The position numbers were made by a program, and so were the translations under genes. Shown in pieces: positions 17,842-24,860 of a stretch of DNA of 64,000 nucleotides (its first letter is position 1; each line of letters starts with the position of its first letter). The stretch comes from Elusimicrobiota bacterium (GTDB lineage: Bacteria; Elusimicrobiota; Elusimicrobia; F11), in the NCBI GenBank assembly GCA_022072025.1, contig JAJVIP010000009.1:1-64000 (forward strand), given 5' to 3'. The notes under the pieces were generated by a model that saw only the letters and a list, made by a program, of their open reading frames with translations, ran no database searches and had not been told where the DNA came from.

Positions 17842-17953
17842 CGGGGTCAAGTCTGAGTTTTGAGTCATTGCCAGGTTCAACAGGGAAGAGTCCCGATAAA
17901 ATATAGAAATAGGATTGCCCGCAGTCGACTCAAAACTCAGACTTGACCCCGTG
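17842..17953. mobile_element. MITE-like element A, copy 2
   Basis: This copy has the same inverted ends (GGGGTCAAGTCTGAG outward) and middle as copy 1, with GGTTTG changed to GGATTG. The left outer base differs (TCCGGGG rather than CACGGGG). It lies inside an attC loop. Confidence 0.8.
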
Positions 17954-17961
17954 CAAGAAGA

Positions 17962-18130
17962 TGAAGAAGATGAATGGTTCTTAAAGGGGAGGTTTATCCG
18001 AATAGGTAATTGATGAACGAACAAAACTGAAATTTTCAAAACTTCTCAGTCCACTTCAGGCCGGACTTTCGCTTTTTTTCAGCGTTTTCGGCACATGCTA
18101 CCGTCGAGAAATGCATTATGTGGCGGGCTC
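17962..18130. repeat. Solo right end of IS1182-like element (copy 1)
   Basis: The stretch from ATGAATGGTTCTTAAAGG through TTCAGCGTTTTCGGCAC matches 23622-23785, which follows the transposase fragment there. A third copy of the distal part is at 24597-24700. The part near ATGCATTATGTGGCGGGC grades into the attC half-site. Confidence 0.65.
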
Positions 18131-18142
18131 TGCAGCCGCTGG

Positions 18143-18715
18143 TTAGATGTCTTGCTTAGGAACATGCGTCCCCTTTGAAAACAGCCTGGACCCAGAACGA
18201 GCCAGCAACGGTGTAATAAACTTGCTGAAAATCATCAAGACAGGGACTGCGACCACGATTCCGGCTATCGGAATGAGACACATGAAAACCCAACCAATAA
18301 TGAAGAAACTGTGGTCCAATCTTTCCTCAACCGTCTGCTTTAACATAACCTTGTCCAACCGGGTGCTCACTAAGAGATTCACCGGGTCACCCATGGTCCC
18401 TTCCGGCATTTTGTTGGTCAACGGAGACCGAAAGGTCTTCATTTGGCCATCGGCCTCGTAGTCAATCACCATTCTCCAATACATAACGTCCTTAACCATT
18501 GGCGTCGAGCGAGAGGTAGAGGATTGATAGCGTGTGGAACCGGACGTTTCTTGCCTCACCTCTGAGTCGATGCGCATGATTTTTCCAATAGCAGGACGAG
18601 CGTCGGAAACGAAGTCTTTGACCTTCGCCGACTGCACGCCGAACACCACCCATATGATCGCACCCCAGATCAATACCCAGACTGCGAAGAAATTGATCAT
18701 GCTCCTAATTTTCAT
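18143..18715 (-). CDS. Cassette protein: two-helix membrane protein, DUF3592-like
   Basis: This 190-residue protein has an N-terminal helix (FFAVWVLIWGAIIWVVFGV), an extracytoplasmic beta-rich middle with VMYWRMVIDYEADGQ, and a C-terminal helix (FIIGWVFMCLIPIAGIVVAV). That layout resembles DUF3592 proteins. The ATG at 18715, after AAAGAGAAGCT, is preferred over the longer frame that begins at 18775 inside element B1. The stop TAA sits within the attC core. The cassette cores at the two ends are complementary over ten bases (GTTAGATGTC). Function unknown. Confidence 0.7.
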   Translation of the reverse strand: MKIRSMINFFAVWVLIWGAIIWVVFGVQSAKVKDFVSDARPAIGKIMRIDSEVRQETSGSTRYQSSTSRSTPMVKDVMYWRMVIDYEADGQMKTFRSPLTNKMPEGTMGDPVNLLVSTRLDKVMLKQTVEERLDHSFFIIGWVFMCLIPIAGIVVAVPVLMIFSKFITPLLARSGSRLFSKGTHVPKQDI

Positions 18716-18738
18716 AGCTTCTCTTTGGCGGGTAGGAC

Positions 18739-18935
18739 ATCTAACGAGGCTGGTGATGGGTGCCGGAGTTGTCATTTGACATTAGCGGATGGCTCAAGCC
18801 AACTGTCAAGACTGGCTCCTTGAACGTGGCCGGGGCCACTTGAACCGGCAACAGTCCCCGAATGTCAAATGACAACTCCGGCACCGCATTCCCGCATTCC
18901 GCATTCATGACGGGCTCTGCATCCGCTTGTTCGGC
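18739..18935 (-). other. attC-like site with element B1 in its loop
   Basis: The cores are ATCTAAC (18739-18745), followed by GAGGCTGG, and GTTCGGC (18929-18935), preceded by GGGCTCTGCATCCGCTT. The loop consists almost wholly of element B1 plus a short GCATTCCCGCATTCCGCATT run. Confidence 0.75.
18756..18889. mobile_element. MITE-like element B, copy 1
   Basis: A 134-bp element with 24-bp perfect inverted repeats starting GGTGCCGGAGTTGTCATT, flanked by ATG on the left and GCAT on the right. Internal hairpins include GGCTCAAGCC and GTGGCCGGGGCCAC. Four copies with no difference that I can see occur in the array, all in the same orientation. Confidence 0.85.
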
Positions 18936-18936
18936 A

Positions 18937-19221
18937 TCAGATGCTTTTGAAATCAACGCCGCACCCGGGACAAAACTTGGGTCCTTTAATCATTCCTCCA
19001 TTCAGAATCATTGGAGCAAGATTCTTTTTACACTTTGGACACTTAAAAACCAACATGGCATAAACTACAGAGGACATGCTTATGACGTATCCCATTGATG
19101 TCATCAATTTAGAAATTGGCCCCGAGGTGATTGCGTAGGAACCAAAGACCAATGCCCCTCCAAATATAAAAACGCCCAAAAATTTTAGGTACCTGGGTTT
19201 AAGAGAATCTTGATAACTCAT
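18937..19221 (-). CDS. Cassette protein: two-helix membrane protein with C-terminal zinc ribbon
   Basis: This 94-residue protein has two hydrophobic segments (FLGVFIFGGALVFGSYAI and YVISMSSVVYAMLVF). They are followed by CPKC and, 23 residues later, CPGC, a CxxC pair that can bind zinc. The ATG at 19221 and the GTG just before it are both possible; GGGGGAG lies very close upstream. Cassette cores GTTCGGCATC and GATGCCGAAC frame it exactly. No family recognised. Confidence 0.65.
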   Translation of the reverse strand: MSYQDSLKPRYLKFLGVFIFGGALVFGSYAITSGPISKLMTSMGYVISMSSVVYAMLVFKCPKCKKNLAPMILNGGMIKGPKFCPGCGVDFKSI

Positions 19222-19242
19222 CACTCCCCCTAGATGCCGAAC

Positions 19243-19357
19243 GAGGCTGAAGAAAAAGTCTCTCCACAGCTCCTTCGTTTATGAAATTATTCTTTTTATG
19301 AATCATCAAACTTAGTGTGGCCTTTGTTTTAATGGAATTCCATTGAAATATTTTTTT
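19243..19357. repeat. Solo left end of IS1182-like element (copy 1)
   Basis: The sequence AAAGTCTCTCCACAGCTCCT through GGAATTCCATTGAAATATT closely matches 23226-23345, which there precedes the transposase fragment. Here no transposase follows; element B2 begins instead. Confidence 0.7.
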
Positions 19358-19370
19358 GATGGGTGCCGTG

Positions 19371-19504
19371 ATGGGTGCCGGAGTTGTCATTTGACATTAG
19401 CGGATGGCTCAAGCCAACTGTCAAGACTGGCTCCTTGAACGTGGCCGGGGCCACTTGAACCGGCAACAGTCCCCGAATGTCAAATGACAACTCCGGCACC
19501 GCAT
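19371..19504. mobile_element. MITE-like element B, copy 2
   Basis: This appears identical to copy 1 over 134 bp. It is preceded by a second, truncated copy of its own first bases (GATGGGTGCCGT at 19358-19370). The right end joins directly to a truncated transposase gene. Confidence 0.85.
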
Positions 19505-20487
19505 TGGATGTGGAGCACCAGCTTCTTGCAATTAGCGCTCGTCAACTCGATCAGCGATTGCGGCCTAAGAAACGCCTGTTCAAACGACGCTTCTACTCAA
19601 CGACACGCCCAGGTTCCCTTCTCAAACGCTTAATTCCGATCCGCACCTGGAAAGGCGATATTCATTCACCCGGTTTTCTTGAAATTGACCTCGTCGCCCA
19701 TTGCGGCTCTTCCTTGGCGGGGTACTTCCTTTACACGTTAACCGCCACAGATATCACCACCGGCTGGACCGAATGCCGCGCCGTTCACGGCAAAGGACAG
19801 TGCGCTGTCCTAGAAGCTCTGAAGGATATTCGCTCCGCTCTTCCCTTTCCACTTCGTGCCATCGATTCCGATAACGGAGAAGAGTTCATCAACTACCATC
19901 TCTATAACTTTTGCCTCCGCTCCCACATCGGCTTCACCCGCGGACGACCTTACAAGAAAGATGACAACGCTCACGTTGAACAGAAAAACTTCACCCACGT
20001 CCGCCGCATCTTCGGCTGGGACCGGTATGAATCAGACGAAGCCCTGAAAGCCATCAATGATCTCTACCGCAACGAGCTCCGCTTATTTCAGAACCTGTTC
20101 CAGCCCTCCGCCAAGCTCAAGCGGCGTACGCGCATTGGAACACGTCTTGTTCGAACTCACGATGTTCCCAAAACCCCTTTCGAGCGCGTCTTGGCTTTCG
20201 GAGGGCATAAATTTTACGCGGTCAAAGCCCTTCAAGAGCAGCAGGCCGCATTGGATCCCTTTGAGCTCTCCACAAAAATCGATAAAAAGCTGGATCGGAT
20301 CTTTCAGTTAACTTCAGAAACCTCGCGCCGTCCTCCGCCTCCGCTCGGTCCCACCAATTGGGCTCCTGACCACTTCCACGCTCCACTTAGTCCTAAACAA
20401 ATGCGTCGCGCCACAGGACAAGCTACGGCTTTCAGAAATGCCGCTCTTCTATCTCTCAAAAAGGAGGAACTCTCGGTTACTTCTTAA
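19505..20487 (+). pseudogene. DDE integrase-core transposase, N-terminus missing (ISNCY-like)
   Basis: About 325 codons remain. The catalytic triad is intact: Asp in FLEIDLVAHCG, Asp in IDSDNGEEF and Glu in DDNAHVEQKN. The pattern LTATDITTGWTE and RPYKKDDNAHVEQKN fits integrase-core transposases of the ISNCY-like type. The N-terminal DNA-binding part is absent because the frame starts inside element B2. It is the only long plus-strand gene in the array, so it is an invader and not a cassette. Confidence 0.8.
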
Positions 20488-20618
20488 CCTGCACAACAGG
20501 CTATTCAATGGTTACTTTCTTAGACTGCTTGACGCGGAAAGGATAATTTGGCTAGAAAAAGGTTCCGTCATGTATTTTTTTTCGAATGGGTATTGAAGGG
20601 AGGTTGTTGGATTCACCG

Positions 20619-21098
20619 TCAATGGTTTACATTATGACCCAGGCTCTGCGGTGATTGGCTGGAAAGCCGCCTTTCTTTTAAAAGTAACCAAATGCTTAAG
20701 CCAGCCGGAGTGAACGTAATGAAAGAAGGAACAATAAAGACAATTAAAAATGAGGATAAACCAGCCGGTTCGTTACCGGCAGACAAAGCTTGAATTAAAT
20801 AATAAAGGAAAACGATCGGAATAAGGATGGCGAAAAACAAGACGACTTGGAAAAAAGGAGTGTTCACAACTTTTCTCGCTGGTATAAGCCATGTGGCCGC
20901 AACTATAAATTTAACCATTGCTTCTAAAACTCTATTCATGATCTTAAAACCTTCAGGGTCTGGTGGTTTATCCCCAAGGAGGCCTAATATTTTCACTGGC
21001 AAGAACAGGCCACCAAGGCATCCAACCAACCAAAATGCTCCAGCGACATATAGGTACCATTGAACCCACGAACGTTCTTCGCTCATTTTTTTACCCAC
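20619..21098 (-). CDS. Cassette protein: four-helix membrane protein
   Basis: This 159-residue hydrophobic protein has about four helices (WYLYVAGAFWLVGCLGGLFL, AMVKFIVAATWLI, VVLFFAILIPIVFLYYLI, FLIVFIVPSFITF). MGKKMSEERS or the internal Met at 21086 starts it. The C-terminal ~15 residues (SSQSPQSLGHNVNH) are coded by the attC half-site, because the core has mutated so that no stop appears there. Its 5' core TTCCAAC (21106) is complementary to the 3' core apart from one base. No family recognised. Confidence 0.6.
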   Translation of the reverse strand: MGKKMSEERSWVQWYLYVAGAFWLVGCLGGLFLPVKILGLLGDKPPDPEGFKIMNRVLEAMVKFIVAATWLIPARKVVNTPFFQVVLFFAILIPIVFLYYLIQALSAGNEPAGLSSFLIVFIVPSFITFTPAGLSIWLLLKERRLSSQSPQSLGHNVNH

Positions 21099-21105
21099 TT
21101 AGGCT

Positions 21106-21250
21106 TTCCAACGAGGCTGTAGAAAAAACTCCGACGTCCGGGGTCAAGTCTGAGTTTTGAGTCATTGCCAGGTTCAACAGGGAAGAGTCCCGAGAAAATA
21201 TAGAAATAGGATTGCCCACAGTCGACTCAAAACTCAGACTTGACCCCGTC
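21106..21250 (-). other. attC-like half-site with element A3; gene-proximal core lost
   Basis: Core TTCCAAC (21106-21112) is followed by GAGGCTGTAGAAAAAACT. Element A3 then runs straight into the upstream gene, and no second core can be found. The missing half was probably removed or overwritten when A3 arrived. Confidence 0.55.
21139..21248. mobile_element. MITE-like element A, copy 3
   Basis: A 110-bp copy with the same inverted ends. Read on the minus strand, its right end supplies the last codons (DGVKSEF) and the TGA stop of the exported cassette protein at 21227. Confidence 0.8.
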
Positions 21251-21670
21251 CTCTTCTTCACTGGGTTCATTTAATAAGAAATCAACTGGTCGTTTGCAGA
21301 ATGCATAATTTGCGTCACAACACGGACGTGAAATAATCCCCTTCAAAATCGCGCCGTGCTTCATGCTCTTACAATAACCGCGTGTCCGCTTTTGCAATTT
21401 TCCCGTGTGGTCGCGAACCAGGGGTGGAAAAAACTTGTAGAAGAGAAACTGCTGTCCCTTCGCTGGAACCGATTGTAGTTCTGGCACAGTTCCCTTCATC
21501 TTAATTACATTCCGTATCTCACCACTGATAAAGACTTCCCCGGGCTCGTCCTCTTCGCACTGAATAACTTTCACTGCGGCAATGTATGAGGCGCTCGGGA
21601 GGCATTCAGCTAAAGCGAAGTGTGTAGATCCGATCAGAAAAAGAAGGGCAACAACCGAAGTGCTCCGCAT
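21227..21670 (-). CDS. Cassette protein: exported, Cys-rich, C-terminus replaced by MITE
   Basis: This 147-residue protein has a signal peptide (STSVVALLFLIGSTHFALA) and then a domain with six or more cysteines (ECLP, VIQCEE, GYCKSM, SRPCCDANYAFCKRP). Disulfide-bonded periplasmic or secreted protein is the reasonable guess. The ATG at 21670 follows AAAGGATAAGGAA and fits the signal peptide; longer frames run into element C1. The final seven codons come from element A3, so the original C-terminus has been lost. No family recognised. Confidence 0.65.
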   Translation of the reverse strand: MRSTSVVALLFLIGSTHFALAECLPSASYIAAVKVIQCEEDEPGEVFISGEIRNVIKMKGTVPELQSVPAKGQQFLFYKFFPPLVRDHTGKLQKRTRGYCKSMKHGAILKGIISRPCCDANYAFCKRPVDFLLNEPSEEEDGVKSEF

Positions 21671-21689
21671 TTCCTTATCCTTTGGCGAC

Positions 21690-21865
21690 ATAAAACGTAT
21701 AGAGCTCACGGGCGGCCCGCCGGCGGCGGGACGTCCCGTGCACAGACTGTCTCTTAACGATTGAAAAACGACGAAATAATAACGTGCGCGTTTTTTAAAG
21801 CGATACACTCGTTTTCCCTATGAAAATTGACATTACGAGACAGGCTCTGCAGCGATTGGTTATAT
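21690..21865 (-). other. attC-like site with element C1 in its loop
   Basis: The gene-side core is GTTATAT (21859-21865) beside CTCTGCAGCGATTG. The other core is less certain, ATAAAAC at 21690-21696. A GC-rich palindrome, CGGGCGGCCCGCCGGCGGCG, lies between that core and C1. Confidence 0.6.
21740..21850. mobile_element. MITE-like element C, copy 1
   Basis: A 111-bp element that begins GCACAGACTGTCTCTTAA and ends TTACGAGACAGGCTCTGC. The inverted CTGTCTCTTA ends resemble IS4/IS50 (Tn5-type) termini. A second copy lies at 24702. Confidence 0.7.
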
Positions 21866-21881
21866 CGCTCATTAGAAACAT

Positions 21882-22337
21882 TCATCCGCATTCGGGTAGG
21901 AAATCGGACCATGTCGCTTTAAATTCACCTTCATAACGGTCACCTTTCTCAGAAGTTAGATTGAATTCACCTTGAACGCTTGAGCTCGTTTCCACTTTTT
22001 GAAATGAGACCGTGCCATTCAGGGGTATTGGCGACCCGTGCAACGGGAAAAACCCTACAGCACCAACATTGGAAGTGTTATCAGGGAAAGTGAAAGAAAC
22101 AGGGCTCACAATTTTTGGTTCCTTCCAGATAGAAATGCGAATTTCAGCTTCTTTAGATTTTCCACCTACCTTCGCAGTCGGAATAGTGATAGAGAAAGCT
22201 GCACCGTCCCAAGGTGCACAAGCATGGGAAATGGTTGCCTCATACGATTTGGAAATTTTTTCACCCGAGAATGAAACGGCTGCCATAAGGATGATCAAGG
22301 AAGCGGCGTATTTATCGCGTGATTTACAATTTCTCAT
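21882..22337 (-). CDS. Cassette protein: exported beta-rich protein of unknown function
   Basis: This 151-residue protein has a signal-like start (YAASLIILMAAVSFSG) and a beta-rich body (SVQGEFNLTSEKGDRYEGEFKATW) that ends in a single Cys two residues from the end. The ATG at 22337 follows AAAGGAACAAC. The cassette ends match exactly: GTTATATCGC before the gene and GCGATATAAC after it. No family recognised. Confidence 0.65.
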   Translation of the reverse strand: MRNCKSRDKYAASLIILMAAVSFSGEKISKSYEATISHACAPWDGAAFSITIPTAKVGGKSKEAEIRISIWKEPKIVSPVSFTFPDNTSNVGAVGFFPLHGSPIPLNGTVSFQKVETSSSVQGEFNLTSEKGDRYEGEFKATWSDFLPECG

Positions 22338-22352
22338 GTTGTTCCTTTAGCG

Positions 22353-22758
22353 ATATAACATTGATTGACCAATATACTCGCTGGTCGTGCAGATTTTTGA
22401 ATTTTTTTGAGCATTGATTGAAACTTACTGGTTTTGGCGTGAATATCAATACTTTCCTGGATTACCAACATTGCACGGGGTCAAGCCTGGTGATGGGTGT
22501 GATGGGTGCCGGAGTTGTCATTTGACATTAGCGGATGGCTCAAGCCAACTGTCAAGACTGGCTCCTTGAACGTGGCCGGGGCCACTTGAACCGGCAACAG
22601 TCCCCGAATGTCAAATGACAACTCCGGCACCGCATTATTTCGATTGGTTTTTTCCGTTTCTTCGACGAATTTGGACTTATTCTACAGCGTCAACGTATGG
22701 AATTCGGCCGCACTACCGAGCCTCGCGAGGTAGTGTCGGCTGCAATGATTGATTAAAC
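22353..22758 (-). other. attC-like site with element B3 in its loop
   Basis: The cores are ATATAAC (22353-22359) and a degenerate ATTAAAC (22752-22758) beside GGCTGCAATGATTG. The loop holds 110 bp of AT-rich sequence, a fragment of an element-A end (CACGGGGTCAAG at 22474) and element B3. The rest of 22340-22712 shows no gene. Confidence 0.6.
22502..22635. mobile_element. MITE-like element B, copy 3
   Basis: This appears identical to the other B copies. It is preceded by an extra truncated end (TGATGGGTG) and, before that, a 12-bp scrap of an element-A end. Confidence 0.85.
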
Positions 22759-23204
22759 GACCGCTCCCTCGCAGCCGAGTCTCGAAAATACATGTACATA
22801 CCTAACGCCATGACTCCAAAAATTCCAGTTAACACGAAAAGTCCAAGAGTACGATTGGATAGCCAGAAACCAGAACCTTTATCTCCCATTAAGAACGTTA
22901 AAGAAGATCCTGTTCGCTTAGAATACAACCGAAGGAAAACGACCAATTGAAATATGTACAAGATTGGGGAAAGAACAGCGTTTATGGCTGCAGCGGGTTT
23001 ATTGACCTGGATAGACCGAGCGAATCTCCAAGTGACGACTATTGTAAATAACGCAACACCCAGAGTTAAAGCGCCAATGATCGCATGTCCGTTTTCATTG
23101 GTTCCCAAAATGCTCTTTAAGAATCGTATTCCCACAAGAATAAAGAAAGGCAATAGGTAAAACTGTTTCTCTTTTCTTGCCCGATCTATTTCTAGTTGGT
23201 CCAT
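22713..23204 (-). CDS. Cassette protein: multi-helix membrane protein with attC-coded tail
   Basis: This 163-residue protein has about four helices (FYLLPFFILVGIRF, IIGALTLGVALFTIVVTW, LSPILYIFQLVVFLRLY, LGLFVLTGIFGVMALGMYMYF). The ATG at 23204 follows CAGGGGGC and is preferred over the longer frame. The tail SFNQSLQPTLPREAR is coded by the attC half-site. Its 5' core GTTTAAC (23219, plus strand) and 3' core differ by one base. No family recognised. Confidence 0.65.
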   Translation of the reverse strand: MDQLEIDRARKEKQFYLLPFFILVGIRFLKSILGTNENGHAIIGALTLGVALFTIVVTWRFARSIQVNKPAAAINAVLSPILYIFQLVVFLRLYSKRTGSSLTFLMGDKGSGFWLSNRTLGLFVLTGIFGVMALGMYMYFRDSAARERSFNQSLQPTLPREAR

Positions 23205-23225
23205 ATAGCCCCCAGGGCGTTTAAC

Positions 23226-23345
23226 GAGGCTGTAGAAAAAGTCTCTCCACAGCTCCTTCATTTATGAAATTGTTCTTTTTATGAATCATCAAACTTAGTG
23301 TGATCTTTGTTTTATTGGAATTCCATTGAAATATTTTTTGAATTT
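23226..23345. repeat. Left end of IS1182-like element (copy 2)
   Basis: This matches 19243-19357. Here it leads, after a scrap of element-A end (TTGACCCCGTC at 23364), into the transposase fragment. Confidence 0.7.
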
Positions 23346-23389
23346 TGGTGTTTCGTTTATTCTTGACCCCGTCCTTCCCCGACTTATTC

Positions 23390-23637
23390 TACAGCAGGAC
23401 AAAGACCGGTTTGAAAAGCAGGTTCAGGAAAACCGACATATCTTCCAAAAGCGAAAAGAAAAAGCCGAACACCCGTTTGGGCACATCAAGCGAAATTTGG
23501 GAGTTCAGTCTTTTCTGCTTCGGGGACTCAAAGGCGTGAAAGCTGAGGCCGGACTCCTCGCCACCGTTTTCAACCTGACTCGCATGATCACAATTCTGGG
23601 CGTGGCGGGGCTTATTCAGAAGCTGAATGGTTCTTAA
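23390..23637 (+). pseudogene. IS1182-type transposase, C-terminal fragment
   Basis: About 82 codons remain. They include KRKEKAEHPFGHIKRNLG and FLLRGLKGVKAEAGLLATVFNLTRM, the conserved C-terminal signature of IS1182-type (DDE_Tnp_1_6) transposases. The catalytic N-terminal two thirds are gone. IS ends flank it on both sides, so it is an internally deleted element and not a cassette gene. Confidence 0.8.
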
Positions 23638-23785
23638 AGGCGAGGCTAATTCGAATAGGTAGTTGATGAGCGAACAAAACTGAAATTTTCAAAACATCTC
23701 ATTCAGCTTCAGGCCGGACTTTGACTTTTTTCAGCGTTTTCGGCACATTCTACCGTCGAGAAATGCATTATGTGACGGGCTCTGC
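23622..23785. repeat. Right end of IS1182-like element (copy 2)
   Basis: Starting at the transposase stop region, this matches 17962-18130 and partly 24597-24700. It contains CTGAAATTTTCAAAAC and GGCCGGACTTT and runs up to the attC core side. Confidence 0.65.
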
Positions 23786-23807
23786 AGCCGCTGGTTAGCT
23801 GGCCCTC

Positions 23808-24194
23808 CTATTTGTTCCACAACATAACAGAGCCACCGAAAAACAAAATTGTCACGATCGTATTGATTAACATTACCGACCAATACAACAACGGCTCTGT
23901 TTGGCGACGTATCGGTGTGTTTCTTCCTTTTAAGTGCGTTTCACCTTTTTGCGTATCGCGTAAAATCCAATTGGACAATAAAACTGCTGCAAGAATCGTG
24001 AGGACTGCATATGCCTTGTGAGGGGACCAAGCCATTTTTGCAGCGGTGTAAATAAGCAATCCGCCAATCACATAAGGCAAAACAAAAGTTTGACGATGAT
24101 GTCCTGTTTTCGAGATCACAAGCCTCAAGACTCGATTACCGAATATTAATATGGCTCCACCCAACACCCCATAGAAAACGGCCAGCTTATTCAT
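23808..24194 (-). CDS. Cassette protein: four-helix membrane protein
   Basis: This 128-residue hydrophobic protein has helices at LAVFYGVLGGAILIFG, FVLPYVIGGLLIYTAAKM, AVLTILAAVLLSNWIL and WSVMLINTIVTILFFGGSVML. The Met at 24194 (MNKLAVFYG) begins the first helix; the longer frame from 24296 runs through the attC core and is unlikely. Cassette cores GTTAGCTGGCC and GGCCAGCTAAC are exact complements. No family recognised. Confidence 0.65.
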   Translation of the reverse strand: MNKLAVFYGVLGGAILIFGNRVLRLVISKTGHHRQTFVLPYVIGGLLIYTAAKMAWSPHKAYAVLTILAAVLLSNWILRDTQKGETHLKGRNTPIRRQTEPLLYWSVMLINTIVTILFFGGSVMLWNK

Positions 24195-24218
24195 CCCACG
24201 ACCTCCAGGCCAGCTAAC

Positions 24219-24446
24219 GAATAGCGTTTTATCGATTGTGCGAAGCATGATGGATAAAACGTGTTGAACGAAGCCGCTTCGCGGCCTTCTTTTCAACGGT
24301 GCTATGGGAATTCTAATGGGTTAGAGGAACGGATTCAAGGAAAGAAACCAGGACGCTCGATGGATTTAATGGATTTAGGGTCCGGGTGACGAAGGCGGGA
24401 GTCAGCGCGAGGGGAATTTAACCCGCCGATCTGGGAAAAGAAGAAG
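24219..24446. repeat. Solo IS91-type terminal repeat, copy 1
   Basis: About 228 bp from GAATAGCGTTTTATCG to GAAAAGAAGAAGCC. It matches 25277-25495, where it adjoins an IS91-type transposase fragment. This copy has a 9-bp tandem ATGGATTTA duplication. It begins immediately after an attC core. Confidence 0.7.
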
Positions 24447-24460
24447 CCTGATGGGTGCCG

Positions 24461-24594
24461 ATGGGTGCCGGAGTTGTCATTTGACATTAGCGGATGGCTC
24501 AAGCCAACTGTCAAGACTGGCTCCTTGAACGTGGCCGGGGCCACTTGAACCGGCAACAGTCCCCGAATGTCAAATGACAACTCCGGCACCGCAT
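24461..24594. mobile_element. MITE-like element B, copy 4
   Basis: This appears identical to the other B copies and is preceded by a 10-bp duplicate of its first bases (ATGGGTGCCG, 24451-24460). It joins on the right to an IS1182-type end. Confidence 0.85.
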
Positions 24595-24701
24595 TGCTGA
24601 AATTTTCAAAAAATCTCATTCCACGTCAGGCCGGACTTTCACTTTTTTTCAGCGTTTTCGGCCCATGTTACCGTCAAGAAATGCATTATGTGACGGGCTC
24701 T

Positions 24702-24811
24702 GCACAGACTGTCTCTTAATGATTGAAAAACGACGAAATAATAACGTGCGCGTTTTTTAAAGCGATACACTCGTTTTCCCTATGAAAATTGACATTACGA
24801 GACAGGCTTGC
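24702..24811. mobile_element. MITE-like element C, copy 2
   Basis: This copy interrupts the attC sequence GGGCTCTGCA|GCCGCTGG, which is continuous elsewhere in the array. TGCA is found at both junctions. The inverted ends carry CTGTCTC. Confidence 0.75.
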
Positions 24812-24860
24812 AGCCGCTGGTTAGGCGGCCGCCCAGCTCCTCCTTTTTTAATCAAGTTAA

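Larger units (their letters stand above)
17609..18148 (-). other. attC-like site of the DUF3592-type cassette, enlarged by element A2 and an IS end
   Basis: The cores are CCCCAAC (17609-17615) and GTTAGAT (18142-18148), the latter with CTCTGCAGCCGCTG beside it. The 490-bp loop holds a 200-bp stretch without coding signal, a stray GGTTAAC half-site at 17824, element A2 and an IS1182-type right end. The adjacent gene's TAA stop lies inside the 18142 core. Confidence 0.65.
19236..20666 (-). other. attC-like site split by element B2 and a transposase remnant
   Basis: The cores are GCCGAAC (19236-19242), followed by GAGGCTGAAGAAAAAG, and a degenerate GCTGGAAAG (20658-20666) preceded by CTCTGCGGTGATTG. 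The site has grown to 1.4 kb by an IS1182-type left end, element B2 and a DDE-integrase fragment. The rest of the 20488-20618 gap holds nothing I recognise. Confidence 0.6.
23219..23800 (-). other. attC-like site opened by an IS1182-like remnant
   Basis: The cores are GTTTAAC (23219-23225), with GAGGCTGTAGAAAAAG beside it, and GTTAGCT (23794-23800), preceded by GACGGGCTCTGCAGCCGCTG. An internally deleted IS with both ends lies between. The halves at either side are the best consensus attC ends in the array. Confidence 0.75.
24212..24826 (-). other. attC-like site filled with IS91 end, element B4, IS1182 end and element C2
   Basis: The cores are AGCTAAC (24212-24218) and GTTAGGC (24820-24826) beside CAGCCGCTG. 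Four separate mobile fragments are stacked between them. The inner flank of the first core (GAATAGCGTTTTATCG) differs from the usual GAGGCTGTAG and is shared only with 25277. This stretch of 24195-24860 has no gene. Confidence 0.6.

Noticed and set aside
17635-18039. 134-codon minus-strand frame in the attC loop
   Set aside because: It is built from element A2 and the IS end, with Ser/Leu-rich low-complexity sequence and no start context.
16700-24600. CRISPR array
   Set aside because: The repeats are dispersed 110-134 bp inverted-repeat elements with gene-sized spacing; there are no short regular direct repeats or cas genes.
24335-24619. 94-codon minus-strand frame containing element B4
   Set aside because: It is read entirely from repeats (IS91 end and element B); the same peptide appears at other B copies.
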